Origin: Fibrobacter sp. UWB11 | GTDB taxonomy: Bacteria > Fibrobacterota > Fibrobacteria > Fibrobacterales > Fibrobacteraceae | Direction of reading: 5' to 3' | DNA: 64,000 bases | Assembly: GCF_900143015.1 (NCBI RefSeq) | Contig: NZ_FSRT01000001.1 | Location: 806,001-870,000, forward strand | Shown here: positions 8,842-16,781 of the stretch, piece after piece | How the letters are laid out: each line of letters starts with the position of its first letter | Numbering within the stretch: the stretch's first letter is position 1 | Program-made: the position numbers and the translations under genes | The notes under the pieces: generated by a model | The model's input: the letters and a program-made list of their open reading frames with translations, nothing else | The model's database searches: none | Told to the model about the DNA's origin: nothing

Positions 8842-9009
8842 AATTCCTCTACGCCAATTGTAGAAAAATTTAAGGCGCGTTCCAATAAAATACTGTTTTA
8901 GTAGGAGTTTTGGAGTTGTCTATAGAGGACACTTTGAGTTGTGTGGGGCTCTTTTTTGATGTTTTCCCTTGTCTTTCGGCATAAATTTAAGGAAAAAAAG
9001 GGATGTTTT
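8842..9009. promoter_or_regulatory. Divergent intergenic region, trpCF and pectate lyase
   Basis: AT-rich spacer holding both upstream regions. The pectate lyase start is preceded by AGGGA; no operator was recognised. Confidence 0.4.
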
Positions 9010-10710
9010 ATGAATTATTTGTTCTCTAAATCGATTGGTGCTGTAGCAACATTTGCGGCTATGGCTGTGACAACGGCTGCGATTCCTGCGTTTGCTGTGA
9101 CATCGCCGGACTTTCCGATGGCGGGTTTTGCCACGCAGAATGGTGGCACCACGGGCGGCAAGGGCTATTCTGAGGTCACGGTTGATAATGTGAGTGACCT
9201 CAAGAGTTATGCCAAGGCGGGCAACAAGATTATTTACGTGAAGCCGGGCACGTACATGGGGCCGGTGGAAGTCGGTAGCAACGTGACGATTTACGGTTAC
9301 CAGGGCGCCATTATCGCGCAGCCTACTTCGGGCAGTGCCATGAAACTGAGCGGTTCGAAGAACGTCATCATCCGCAACCTGAAATTCAAGGGTGTGGGTG
9401 CGCACGATGACGATGATGAAGATTGCCTCCAAGTGAATCACGAATCCAAGAACGTGTGGATTGACCACGTGGATGTCTACGACGGTCACGACGGCAACTT
9501 GGATATTACCAACGCCTCGGACTTTGTTACGATTTCGTGGACCAAGTTCAGCTACACTTCGGCATCGAGTGGTCATCAGTTCAGCAACCTGATTGGTAAC
9601 AGCAAGACAAAGACGAGCGACCGCGGACACCTGAATGTGACGATTCACCATACGTGGTGGGCTGACGGCGTGGTCGAACGCATGCCGCGTGTGCGTTTTG
9701 GCAAGGTACATGTGGCGAACAACCTCTTCGATAGCAAGAATGCGAGCTATTGCGTGCGAGCCGCTATCGAGGCGGACATCCGCATTGAGAAAAATGTGTT
9801 TATCGGTGTGCAGAAGGCGCTTGACTTGTACACGAGCGATGGAGCCATTACGGCGGCGCAAATGATTAGCAACTACGAAGAAAATGTGAAAAAGCAACAG
9901 GCGGGTACGGGAACCGCATTTACGCCACCTTATTCTATGAGCTTGACTGATGTGAGTACACAGGCAAAGGCTTATGCCCTTCGCGATTCTATTAAGTTGT
10001 ATGCTGGCGCAACACTCCCTGATCCGGGAAAAACTCAGACGGTAACGCCCGCATCATCTTCTAGCGAAGCAGCGTCTAGTTCCAGCGTGGCTGTGTCTAG
10101 TTCAAGTGTTGCGAAATCCAGCAGCAGTGTCGCACAGTCCAGCTCCTCGCAGGCTGTATCTAGTTCCTCGCAGGGGGAGGTTGTTTCTGGAACGGCAACG
10201 CTTACTAAGCACGGCTCGGGTAGCGCCAAGCAAGAAGTCAAGCAAGGTGAATCTATCGAAGAATTTTACTTTACCGTTGCTGGCGCCACGGGTGCGACTG
10301 TTACGGGACTCCCCGATGGTATTGTGGGGACAATGAAGGGTAGTGATTTTTATATCTCAGGCACGGTCGCTCAAAATGCTGAAGTGGGGGCGTACAACTT
10401 TACCGTGACGACAACCGGAGCTACGACAAATGCAACCAAGAGCGGAACGATTACGGTTGTTGGTGAAAATATGGAGCAGGGCACGACTTCGTTGGATGTC
10501 GCTACGGTTGCTCCGCATTTCAATGTCTCTGTCGACGGTCGAGTGCTTACCGTACAAGGTGCTACGCAGGCGGCGTATCTCCTGGATGCTCAGGGAAGGC
10601 TGATTACAAAAGTTCAGTCTTTGGGTAGCGAAAACTCGATTACAGTTCCTCGTGCGGGCATGTACCTCTTGCGAGTTGGTAACGAAGCGCGTCGCGTTAT
10701 CGTGCGGTAG
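9010..10710 (+). CDS. Secreted pectate lyase, polysaccharide lyase family 1, with Ser-rich linker and C-terminal sorting-like domain
   Basis: The 566-residue protein begins with a signal peptide ending near AFA (residues 1-30). Residues about 35-320 form a parallel beta-helix pectate lyase of family PL1: [19 protein letters not shown] and the HHTWW...RMPRVRFG block with the catalytic arginine region are present. It cleaves polygalacturonate by beta-elimination, usually with calcium bound by acidic residues; a DDDDED stretch is near residue 137. A linker rich in serine (about 340-390) leads to an Ig/cadherin-like module and a final ~75 residues ending [18 protein letters not shown], which resembles a type IX secretion sorting domain. 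Start chosen at 9010 (AGGGA upstream), not the longer frame. Confidence 0.9.
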   Translation: MNYLFSKSIGAVATFAAMAVTTAAIPAFAVTSPDFPMAGFATQNGGTTGGKGYSEVTVDNVSDLKSYAKAGNKIIYVKPGTYMGPVEVGSNVTIYGYQGAIIAQPTSGSAMKLSGSKNVIIRNLKFKGVGAHDDDDEDCLQVNHESKNVWIDHVDVYDGHDGNLDITNASDFVTISWTKFSYTSASSGHQFSNLIGNSKTKTSDRGHLNVTIHHTWWADGVVERMPRVRFGKVHVANNLFDSKNASYCVRAAIEADIRIEKNVFIGVQKALDLYTSDGAITAAQMISNYEENVKKQQAGTGTAFTPPYSMSLTDVSTQAKAYALRDSIKLYAGATLPDPGKTQTVTPASSSSEAASSSSVAVSSSSVAKSSSSVAQSSSSQAVSSSSQGEVVSGTATLTKHGSGSAKQEVKQGESIEEFYFTVAGATGATVTGLPDGIVGTMKGSDFYISGTVAQNAEVGAYNFTVTTTGATTNATKSGTITVVGENMEQGTTSLDVATVAPHFNVSVDGRVLTVQGATQAAYLLDAQGRLITKVQSLGSENSITVPRAGMYLLRVGNEARRVIVR

Positions 10711-10711
10711 T

Positions 10712-11211
10712 TTTCTCGTAAATCTGGTCAAAAATGGCGCCGTCGGCATGATGCCGATGCCATCCTTGACGAGATCGTTCCAGTCCCTGATTTTCTTGGG
10801 ATTCCCCTTGCGCACGAGAAACACAATCGTCGAAGTGTAAGGAGCGCTGTTGCGCGGAAATTCCTTGACCTAGCCGTTTTCAATAAGCCCTGCGTCACGG
10901 ACAATGTTCACATCGTATTCCAGCGCGAGCGTGACCACATCCGCCTCAAGCCCGTTCACCACCTCAAGCGCCTGCTTGCCCGAACCGCCATGAAACTGCG
11001 TAATCTTCACATCTTTGCCGGTTGTCTCTTTCCAATGCTTCATGAAAATATGATTGTAATTGGAATAGAATTCACGCGTTGGATCGTAAGACACGTTGAC
11101 AAGCGTGTTGTTCTCAACCTCGGGAGCCCTCTTCGAAGAGCAACCGAAAAAAACAACCCGCGCCCGCCACCAACGCCACCGTAAAAACTGTCTTGAAAAA
11201 TGCAGATTCAT
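10712..11211 (-). pseudogene. Deleted sulfate-binding-protein gene remnant
   Basis: This is a broken copy of the intact gene at 39564-40589, matching it from its promoter region (to about 11255) through codon ~170 and again over the last ~12 codons. Defects: two compensating frameshifts in the signal-peptide region, a TAG where the intact gene has a Trp codon (GLIEDGW), and an internal deletion of about 0.5 kb. The deletion joins two sites that share TCGGC in the intact copy and shifts the frame. Its 3' end abuts the pectate lyase stop. It cannot encode a working binding protein. Confidence 0.88.
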
Positions 11212-11297
11212 AGTGAAATTCCTTCTTGCTGAGAATGATAGTAGTATTTTATTGTCAATAATTTGTTACTTCAAAAAGAAAATGCTATATCAGACTA

Positions 11298-11891
11298 CTA
11301 TTTCACAATCCCAATGGCGCAATACAGTAGCGAGAATCCCATAAGCGTGTAGAAAATTCTGTGGTGCTTTTTGAAAAGCCCTTGCAATAGAACGCCTGCG
11401 AAAAGCCATGCCAAATTGCAAATGGGGCCTGTAAGCGGCAAAAGTAAGCCGAGAAAGAATAAATGCGGGAAATCCTGGTGGTAGGGGAGCATGTAGGTCG
11501 TGATTGCCGTGAGGCAGAACACCATGATTTTGACGTTTGTGAGTTGCACAAAGAGCCCGGTGCGGAAACTGCCGGTTATGCTGTTGTTACGGATTTCTTT
11601 AAGGGGCTTGAACGCTTGAATTATAAGGCTGATTGCCAAATATGCAATGTAGGTTGCGCCAACGAATGAGAATACCTTGATGAAATTTTCAAAGGCGCTA
11701 CTGATAAAATAAACGATAAAAACGGATACTAGCGAGACTATTGTGTAACCTGTAAAAATGCCGTACCATTGCTTTATCGCTACGCTTTTCCCGCTCCCCA
11801 TCGCTACCGAGAGAGAACAGAGATTCGCGGGCCCTGGGGTAATCCCCGAGACGAATGCGTAAAGTAAAAATGAAAGTGCAATATTACACAT
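11298..11891 (-). CDS. LysE/RhtB-family exporter
   Basis: The 197-residue protein has about five or six membrane helices. Its N-terminal FVSGITPGPANL motif is typical of LysE/RhtB amino-acid exporters, which expel basic amino acids, homoserine lactone or related compounds. The start at 11891 overlaps the end of the cupin gene by 8 nt, indicating translational coupling. The longer open frame upstream only reads through the cupin gene. It is the last gene of the sulfhydrylase-methyltransferase-cupin operon, so its cargo may be a sulfur-containing or homoserine-derived metabolite. That is inference from context. Confidence 0.85.
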   Translation of the reverse strand: MCNIALSFLLYAFVSGITPGPANLCSLSVAMGSGKSVAIKQWYGIFTGYTIVSLVSVFIVYFISSAFENFIKVFSFVGATYIAYLAISLIIQAFKPLKEIRNNSITGSFRTGLFVQLTNVKIMVFCLTAITTYMLPYHQDFPHLFFLGLLLPLTGPICNLAWLFAGVLLQGLFKKHHRIFYTLMGFSLLYCAIGIVK

Positions 11892-12489
11892 ATTTTGAAA
11901 GCGTTTTGACGTCTTTGCCGCTCCAGGTGTAAAGGGCAAGCATGGGTTCGTTCTCGGTTTGCATGGAATGGATGTGGTTTGATGGATGCAGAATGAAATC
12001 CCCTGGGCCTCGTATTTGGGAATGTCCGTCGAGAGTCCAAATGGCGTGCCCAGAAAGTACAACGTAAAGCTCTGTAGCGGGGTGCTGGTGTGATGGGTAA
12101 AAGGTATTTTTCCCAAGGAGCGTAAATCCAAAACAAAATTGCTCGTCACGATACGGCGCTTCTGGGCCGAGAATTTCTCCCCATCCCAGTTGATTTTCGA
12201 TACCGGCCATATCGGGGCGAGGCTCGTAATTGTATTTCCAAGGCAAATAGGGAAGTGCCGGCTCAATTGCTTTTAAAAAGTCGTTCGTTTCGGAGTTGCC
12301 ATGCTTGACTGCATCCTTAATCCAGTGGATTAAGGGTGATTTGCTTTTTTCGAATTTGCCCAAAGGTTTGGGAATATCGTGTACGGCAAACTTGGCGGCT
12401 TCCAGTCCGATTTTGTCGTCTATCTTGGCCCTTTTGAAAAGAAAATTTTGGGATTCTTCGATTAAATTGTTTATAACGATTTGTTCCAT
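11884..12489 (-). CDS. Cupin of the DMSP-lyase (DddL-like) family
   Basis: A 201-residue single-cupin protein. The first metal-binding motif is YPSHQHPATELYVVLSG (HxHxxxExY) and the second is LHPSNHIHSM. These match the layout of the DMSP-lyase cupin family, whose studied members release dimethyl sulfide from dimethylsulfoniopropionate by metal-assisted beta-elimination. The N-terminal ~95 residues are helical, as in DddL-like proteins. It stands between an MmtN-like methyltransferase gene and an exporter, under a sulfur-type promoter box. The real substrate is not known; another sulfonium compound such as S-methylmethionine is possible. Confidence 0.75.
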   Translation of the reverse strand: MEQIVINNLIEESQNFLFKRAKIDDKIGLEAAKFAVHDIPKPLGKFEKSKSPLIHWIKDAVKHGNSETNDFLKAIEPALPYLPWKYNYEPRPDMAGIENQLGWGEILGPEAPYRDEQFCFGFTLLGKNTFYPSHQHPATELYVVLSGHAIWTLDGHSQIRGPGDFILHPSNHIHSMQTENEPMLALYTWSGKDVKTLSKYV

Positions 12490-12496
12490 AAATTAT

Positions 12497-13456
12497 TTAT
12501 CTTGTACTTGATTTTAATACAGCAACGGTGTGGCCTATGGTTTCGCCTTGTTTGAATGCTTCGTATGCGGCGTTAGCGGAAAGTTTTACGGAGTCCAGTG
12601 ACTTTTCGATTTCGAAAGCGCGGCTTCCGGATTCCTTGACCGTGACGGATGCGAATGCTTTTTGCAAGTCGCTTGCGCGGTAGAAACGGAATGGTCCGAG
12701 TCCGGCCTTTTCTTGTGCGGCGTATCCCGAAATCACGTCTTCTGGTTCTGCCTGAACTTTCCAGGAGTATGTGAAAATTTCGGAATTGAGCCCTGCAAAT
12801 TCGCCAAGCTTGATAAATGCGTTTAATGGAACGCGCCCGCCGAGCGTAGAATAGACCGCCCCGTCTTCTGCCAAGAATTCTTTGGCTTGCTTGAGTGCGA
12901 GGTAATGCAAGTCTAGCATTTGCTCGTGTACGAATTCGGGAATTGGCTCTATGCGTTTTTCCAAGTAATGGCCGCTGTTGCGTTTGTCTTCAATCTTTGT
13001 ATCGCTTGCAAGAGGAACGTTGGGGAGGTTCTCGTAAATGACATCGAATTTTCGTTTGCCGTTTTGGAGCGGCTGTAGAAGATCTCCATTGCCAAATTCA
13101 AACTCAATGGATTTGAAGTCTTTTACATTGTTCCTAACGTTTTGTGCGGCTGCTGCAACGACACTTTTTTGCAGATCCGTGAAACCGACTCGCTTTGCTC
13201 CCAAAAGTTCGATGCCTGTCAAAACATCAATTCCAGAACCGGTGCCAATAGAGGCGAAGGCTTCGATGTCTTTGCCTAATTTTTCGCGGATGAGCTTGAA
13301 TGCTGGGGCTGCAATATAGGCGACCCAGTCGCTTTTGATGTCTTCTGTTTTAGGCAGGTAAGCGTGATCAGCGACTTCAATAGACAGGTAATCCTTGATG
13401 TGTTTTGGAGCGCTATCTAAGGAAAGGTATTTATTAACATCAACAATGATACTCAA
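12497..13456 (-). CDS. Class I SAM-dependent methyltransferase, methionine S-methyltransferase (MmtN/MMT)-like
   Basis: The 319-residue product has a Rossmann-type methyltransferase core: motif I ASIGTGSGIDVLTG (about residue 67), and motif IV replaced by YENLPNVPL. Near residue 215 it has STLGGRVP, followed by a segment ending FRFYRA. From memory this layout matches the N-terminal domain of plant methionine S-methyltransferase and bacterial MmtN, which make S-methylmethionine. No alignment was run. The start is taken as TTG directly after the upstream stop (TAATTG) with GGCGG just before it. Its neighbours are an O-acetylhomoserine sulfhydrylase and a DMSP-lyase-like cupin, which supports a role on a methionine-type substrate. 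Confidence 0.6.
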   Translation of the reverse strand: MSIIVDVNKYLSLDSAPKHIKDYLSIEVADHAYLPKTEDIKSDWVAYIAAPAFKLIREKLGKDIEAFASIGTGSGIDVLTGIELLGAKRVGFTDLQKSVVAAAAQNVRNNVKDFKSIEFEFGNGDLLQPLQNGKRKFDVIYENLPNVPLASDTKIEDKRNSGHYLEKRIEPIPEFVHEQMLDLHYLALKQAKEFLAEDGAVYSTLGGRVPLNAFIKLGEFAGLNSEIFTYSWKVQAEPEDVISGYAAQEKAGLGPFRFYRASDLQKAFASVTVKESGSRAFEIEKSLDSVKLSANAAYEAFKQGETIGHTVAVLKSSTR

Positions 13457-14800
13457 TTACTTACCGCCTTTGATACTTGTATTAATAGCTTGTTCGAAGT
13501 CTGCAATAATATCGCGTGGATCTTCGATACCGACGGATACACGAATCATATCGTCGGGGATGCCTGCGGCGAGCCTATCTTTAGGAGAAAGCTGCGAATG
13601 TGTACTTGTTGCCGGATGCAAAACGCTTGTACGTGCATCACCTACATGTACCACGAGGGCTGCGACTTTCAAGGCTTTGACAAATGAACGAATAGCTGTT
13701 TTGCCGCCCTTGAGACCGAATGTGAGCACACCGCTACCGCCTTGATAGTCGAAGTATTTGCGGATGCGCTTGAAATTTGGGCTAGATTTGAGTCCCGGAT
13801 AGCTAACCCAGTTGACAGCTGGATTTTTGGAAAGGAATTCAGCTAATGCTAAAGCGTTGTTGCTGTGTTGCGGCATGCGCAAGTGGAGCGTTTCGAGACC
13901 GAGATTCAAAAGGAATGCGTTGAACGGGCTTAATGCTGCGCCGAAATCACGCAAATATTGAGCCCGTGCCTTTGCGATAAATGCGGCTCGTCCAAATTTT
14001 TTAGTATAGGAAGTGTTGGCGTATTGAGCATCGGGTTCTACGAGGTCTGGAAATTTTCCGTTTTCCCAATTATAGTTGCCGCCGTCAATCACGACACCGC
14101 CAAGAGCAATTGCGTGGCCGTCGATATACTTTGTTGCGGAATGAATGACCACGTTTGCGCCATGCTGTAAGGGCTTTACAAGGAATGGTGTGGCGAGCGT
14201 GTTGTCGACAAGGAAGGGAACGTCAAATTCTTTGGCGAGTTTCGAAAATTTATCGAAATCCAGAATACCCAAGGCAGGATTTCCGATCGTTTCTCCGAAA
14301 ATGAGCTTGGTGTTCGGGCGGAAAGCCTTGCGAAGTTCTGCAATGGAATCTTCGGGATTGATGAATGTGGTCTCAATGCCGAGTTTTGAAAGTCTTACGC
14401 TAAGCAGCGTGTAACTGCCGCCATAAATGTGTTTGCTTGCAACAATGTGGTCGCCTGCTTTTACGAGATTCGAAATGGCCAACAACACAGCGGATTGCCC
14501 TGATGCTGTGGCTACTGCGCCTACGCCGCCTTCGAGTTCCGTAATTTTGCTTTCGAACGCAGCAACGGTTGGGTTTCCGGTGCGGGTGTATTTATTGCCG
14601 GATTGCTTCAGTGCGAAAAGTCTTTCGACTTCGTCTACATCTTCGTACTTGTAAGTAGTTGATTGGAAAATTGGGAGAACGCGCGGCTCACCAATCTTGG
14701 GCTTCCAGCCGGCTTGTAGACATTTTGTTGCAAAATTCCAATTGTTTGAATCAGCGATATTTGCTGTATTGATATCTTTTTTTGAATTTAGTTTGGACAT
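13457..14800 (-). CDS. metY: O-acetylhomoserine sulfhydrylase (PLP, MetY/cystathionine gamma-synthase family)
   Basis: A 447-residue Cys/Met-metabolism PLP enzyme. The internal aldimine lysine is in VIHSATKYIDGHA, the PLP-stacking region is ASGQSA, and the substrate arginine region is IRVSVGIED. Length fits the O-acetylhomoserine/O-acetylserine sulfhydrylase group that adds sulfide or a thiol such as methanethiol to O-acetylhomoserine. It differs from the second copy at 23692-24921. It is the first gene of a four-gene operon, and the promoter at 14834-14878 carries the sulfur-regulon element. Confidence 0.9.
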   Translation of the reverse strand: MSKLNSKKDINTANIADSNNWNFATKCLQAGWKPKIGEPRVLPIFQSTTYKYEDVDEVERLFALKQSGNKYTRTGNPTVAAFESKITELEGGVGAVATASGQSAVLLAISNLVKAGDHIVASKHIYGGSYTLLSVRLSKLGIETTFINPEDSIAELRKAFRPNTKLIFGETIGNPALGILDFDKFSKLAKEFDVPFLVDNTLATPFLVKPLQHGANVVIHSATKYIDGHAIALGGVVIDGGNYNWENGKFPDLVEPDAQYANTSYTKKFGRAAFIAKARAQYLRDFGAALSPFNAFLLNLGLETLHLRMPQHSNNALALAEFLSKNPAVNWVSYPGLKSSPNFKRIRKYFDYQGGSGVLTFGLKGGKTAIRSFVKALKVAALVVHVGDARTSVLHPATSTHSQLSPKDRLAAGIPDDMIRVSVGIEDPRDIIADFEQAINTSIKGGK

Positions 14801-14833
14801 TTAAAAGCCTCCATGTGGCTATATTTTTTTGAA

Positions 14834-14878
14834 AATATAGAACGCAGTTATAGCTTTGTCCAATACTAAATTAATATC
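14834..14878 (-). promoter_or_regulatory. Sulfur-regulon promoter box 1
   Basis: Minus strand: imperfect dyad ATATT-N5-AGTAT, TTGGAC, 18 nt ending CGTTC, then TATATT. Shared with boxes 2-8. Confidence 0.82.
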
Positions 14879-14938
14879 GTGTATTATAGATTTAATTTAT
14901 TGGTAACTACTGAATATTTTATTTGAGAATAGGTCGGC

Positions 14939-15472
14939 TTAAAGGCTTTCTTCAAATGCAGCAAGAAATGCTCGGCCTTGTTCCCATTCACGTAAGTCTG
15001 TTGCAGAATTGATATGCCCGAGTTTACCGGCGTTGAATAACTTTACGCCCCAAGCGGATGCGAAAAATTCAGCACGTTCCATAGAGACGAACGGATCGTT
15101 TTCGCTGGCGACAACGCATGCGGGAACAGGTAATTTTTCTAATGGCATTGGTGCAAAAGATTTGATGACTTCGATGTTGTCCACATCGCTCGGAGAAACT
15201 AGGAAAGCTCCTTTGATGTGTGCCGGAATTTTACCTTGATTTTGCGTGAGGTACATGACTGTTGTTGCCACGCCAAGACTATGCGCTACGATAATTGTAT
15301 CCTGATTCAATTTTTGAATTGTATCGCCGAGAGTTGCAATCCAATCGTTTTTTTGCGGATTGTCCCAACTATGTTGTTGCACGCGAAGCGTATTGGGCAA
15401 GCTCTTTTCCCAAAAAGTTTGCCAATGTTTTTCGTCTGAATTATTTAAACCAGGTACAATCAGGTAGTTCAT
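14939..15472 (-). CDS. Alpha/beta hydrolase of the RBBP9/YdeN type
   Basis: A 177-residue serine hydrolase-like protein. The nucleophile motif is AHSLG (about residue 84), a candidate acid is in ASENDPF, and the histidine is in GHINSATD near the C-terminus. N-terminal IVPGLNNSDEKHWQTFWE is characteristic of this small family. The substrate is unknown. ACGGAGA precedes the ATG. It is downstream of the cysE terminator, so probably a separate unit; any link to sulfur metabolism is positional only. Confidence 0.85.
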   Translation of the reverse strand: MNYLIVPGLNNSDEKHWQTFWEKSLPNTLRVQQHSWDNPQKNDWIATLGDTIQKLNQDTIIVAHSLGVATTVMYLTQNQGKIPAHIKGAFLVSPSDVDNIEVIKSFAPMPLEKLPVPACVVASENDPFVSMERAEFFASAWGVKLFNAGKLGHINSATDLREWEQGRAFLAAFEESL

Positions 15473-15532
15473 AAAATCTCCGTATATTTCCTAGTGTAAT
15501 TGTAGTAAAATGACTGACTTGATATTTGACTT

Positions 15533-15563
15533 TAAAAAGGAGATGCCCCGTCGAGCGGGGCAT
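15533..15563 (-). terminator. Terminator of the encapsulin-cysE operon
   Basis: ATGCCCCG / CGGGGCAT stem with T5 on the minus strand. Confidence 0.85.
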
Positions 15564-15578
15564 GACACTTCTTGCCGT

Positions 15579-15616
15579 CTACAGCCTACTATCCACTGTT
15601 TACTAATCACTAAATA
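15579..15616 (-). repeat. Degenerate heptamer array at the cysE 3' end
   Basis: Five 7-nt units of form NNNYAGT, beginning in the cysE stop codon and ending before the terminator. Similar arrays lie at 23657-23694, 44203-44243, 46366-46390 and 57970-58016. Confidence 0.55.
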
Positions 15617-16572
15617 ATGTAGTACCAATCGTCACTTTGCGTGATTTCTGTGGTTTTGTGTTTTTTGCTATCGGTTGTGGTGTAGTCGAGTTCCAAATTC
15701 TTGATGCTGACGCGGGTGTTGGCATCGATGGAACGTGTAATGAATGCGTTGCCGCCGATGACCGCATTTTCACCTACGACCGTATCGCCGCCGAGAATGG
15801 ATGCGCCTGCATAAATAGTGACGTTATCCTGAATTGTCGGGTGGCGCTTTTTGCCGGAGAGTCTTTGGCCGCCTCGTGTGGAAAGTGCTCCCAGCGTAAC
15901 GCCTTGATAAATCTTCACATTCTTGCCGATGACTGCTGTTTCGCCAATTACAATGCCGGTACCGTGATCGATAAAGAAGTATTTGCCGATGGTTGCACCC
16001 GGGTGAATATCGATACCCGTTTTAGAGTGTGCGTATTCGGTCATGAGTCGCGGGAGAACCGGAACGTGCAAAAGGTAGAGCTCATGGGCAATGCGGTAGA
16101 TTGTCGTTGCCATGAGGCCGGGGTAGGCGAGGATGATTTCGTCAAGGCAGCCGGCAGCCGGGTCGCCGTCATAGGCTGCGTGCAAGTCCGTTTCTAGGAA
16201 TTCACGGATTTGCGGAATCTTGGCGAAAAATTCCTTACAAATTCTGTAACTTTCGATTTTGCGTTCATCGGAAGTCATAGTGCCACGAAGCTTACAGTAA
16301 TCCAAAGCAATTGCCACCTGTTTGTGGAGATGGTAGAAGATATCTTCGATAAGAACTGCAAAGCTGTTTTTCGGATTGTAAATCTTATGCGTACGATCTC
16401 TGAAGTGTCCAGGATAAACGACTCGAATCAAATTCTGCAAAATCGTCTGGATCTCGGCCTGGTCGGGTCGATTGTAAATATCGATATTGTCGATATGCTT
16501 GCCGCGATTGTAATCGTCGAAAATAATTTGTACGGCTTTTTCAACTTCAGATTCTTGGATAAGTTCGTGCAT
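15610..16572 (-). CDS. cysE: Serine O-acetyltransferase
   Basis: The product (320 residues from the ATG at 16572; 336 if started at 16620) makes O-acetylserine, the carbon acceptor for cysteine synthesis. An N-terminal helical domain of ~190 residues is followed by a left-handed beta-helix of hexapeptide repeats. These include the catalytic histidine region GIDIHPGATIG and IDHGTGIVIGETA, and the GGQRLSGKKRHPTI loop. Neither start has a strong ribosome site. It lies last in the encapsulin and cysteine desulfurase operon, the context known for Family 2A encapsulins in other bacteria. Confidence 0.92.
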   Translation of the reverse strand: MHELIQESEVEKAVQIIFDDYNRGKHIDNIDIYNRPDQAEIQTILQNLIRVVYPGHFRDRTHKIYNPKNSFAVLIEDIFYHLHKQVAIALDYCKLRGTMTSDERKIESYRICKEFFAKIPQIREFLETDLHAAYDGDPAAGCLDEIILAYPGLMATTIYRIAHELYLLHVPVLPRLMTEYAHSKTGIDIHPGATIGKYFFIDHGTGIVIGETAVIGKNVKIYQGVTLGALSTRGGQRLSGKKRHPTIQDNVTIYAGASILGGDTVVGENAVIGGNAFITRSIDANTRVSIKNLELDYTTTDSKKHKTTEITQSDDWYYII

Positions 16573-16613
16573 AGTTTGAGTAGGAAGTAAAAAATTAAAG
16601 TGATAAGCTTTAG

Positions 16614-16752
16614 GCGTCATACTGAGTCTGAAAGGCGAAGTATCCAGTTAAAATGCCCTGAATCCTGCTCCTTCGAACCTAACTCTACTAAGGCAACAAG
16701 TTGCCAAGTATCGTATATCGACTTCGTGCTAGGCACTCTGCTCAGGATGACT
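16614..16752. repeat. MITE-like element between cysE and the desulfurase gene
   Basis: About 139 bp bounded by inverted ends GTCATACTGAG and CTCAGGATGAC, variants of the dispersed GTCATCCTGAG repeat. No coding capacity. Confidence 0.5.
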
Positions 16753-16781
16753 CTCCTAAAACCAATCACCTGTTATCTAAC

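Noticed and set aside
12497-13456. Thiopurine or tRNA methyltransferase assignment
   Set aside because: The operon context and the GGR-containing C-terminal part fit methionine S-methyltransferases better, though this was not tested by search.
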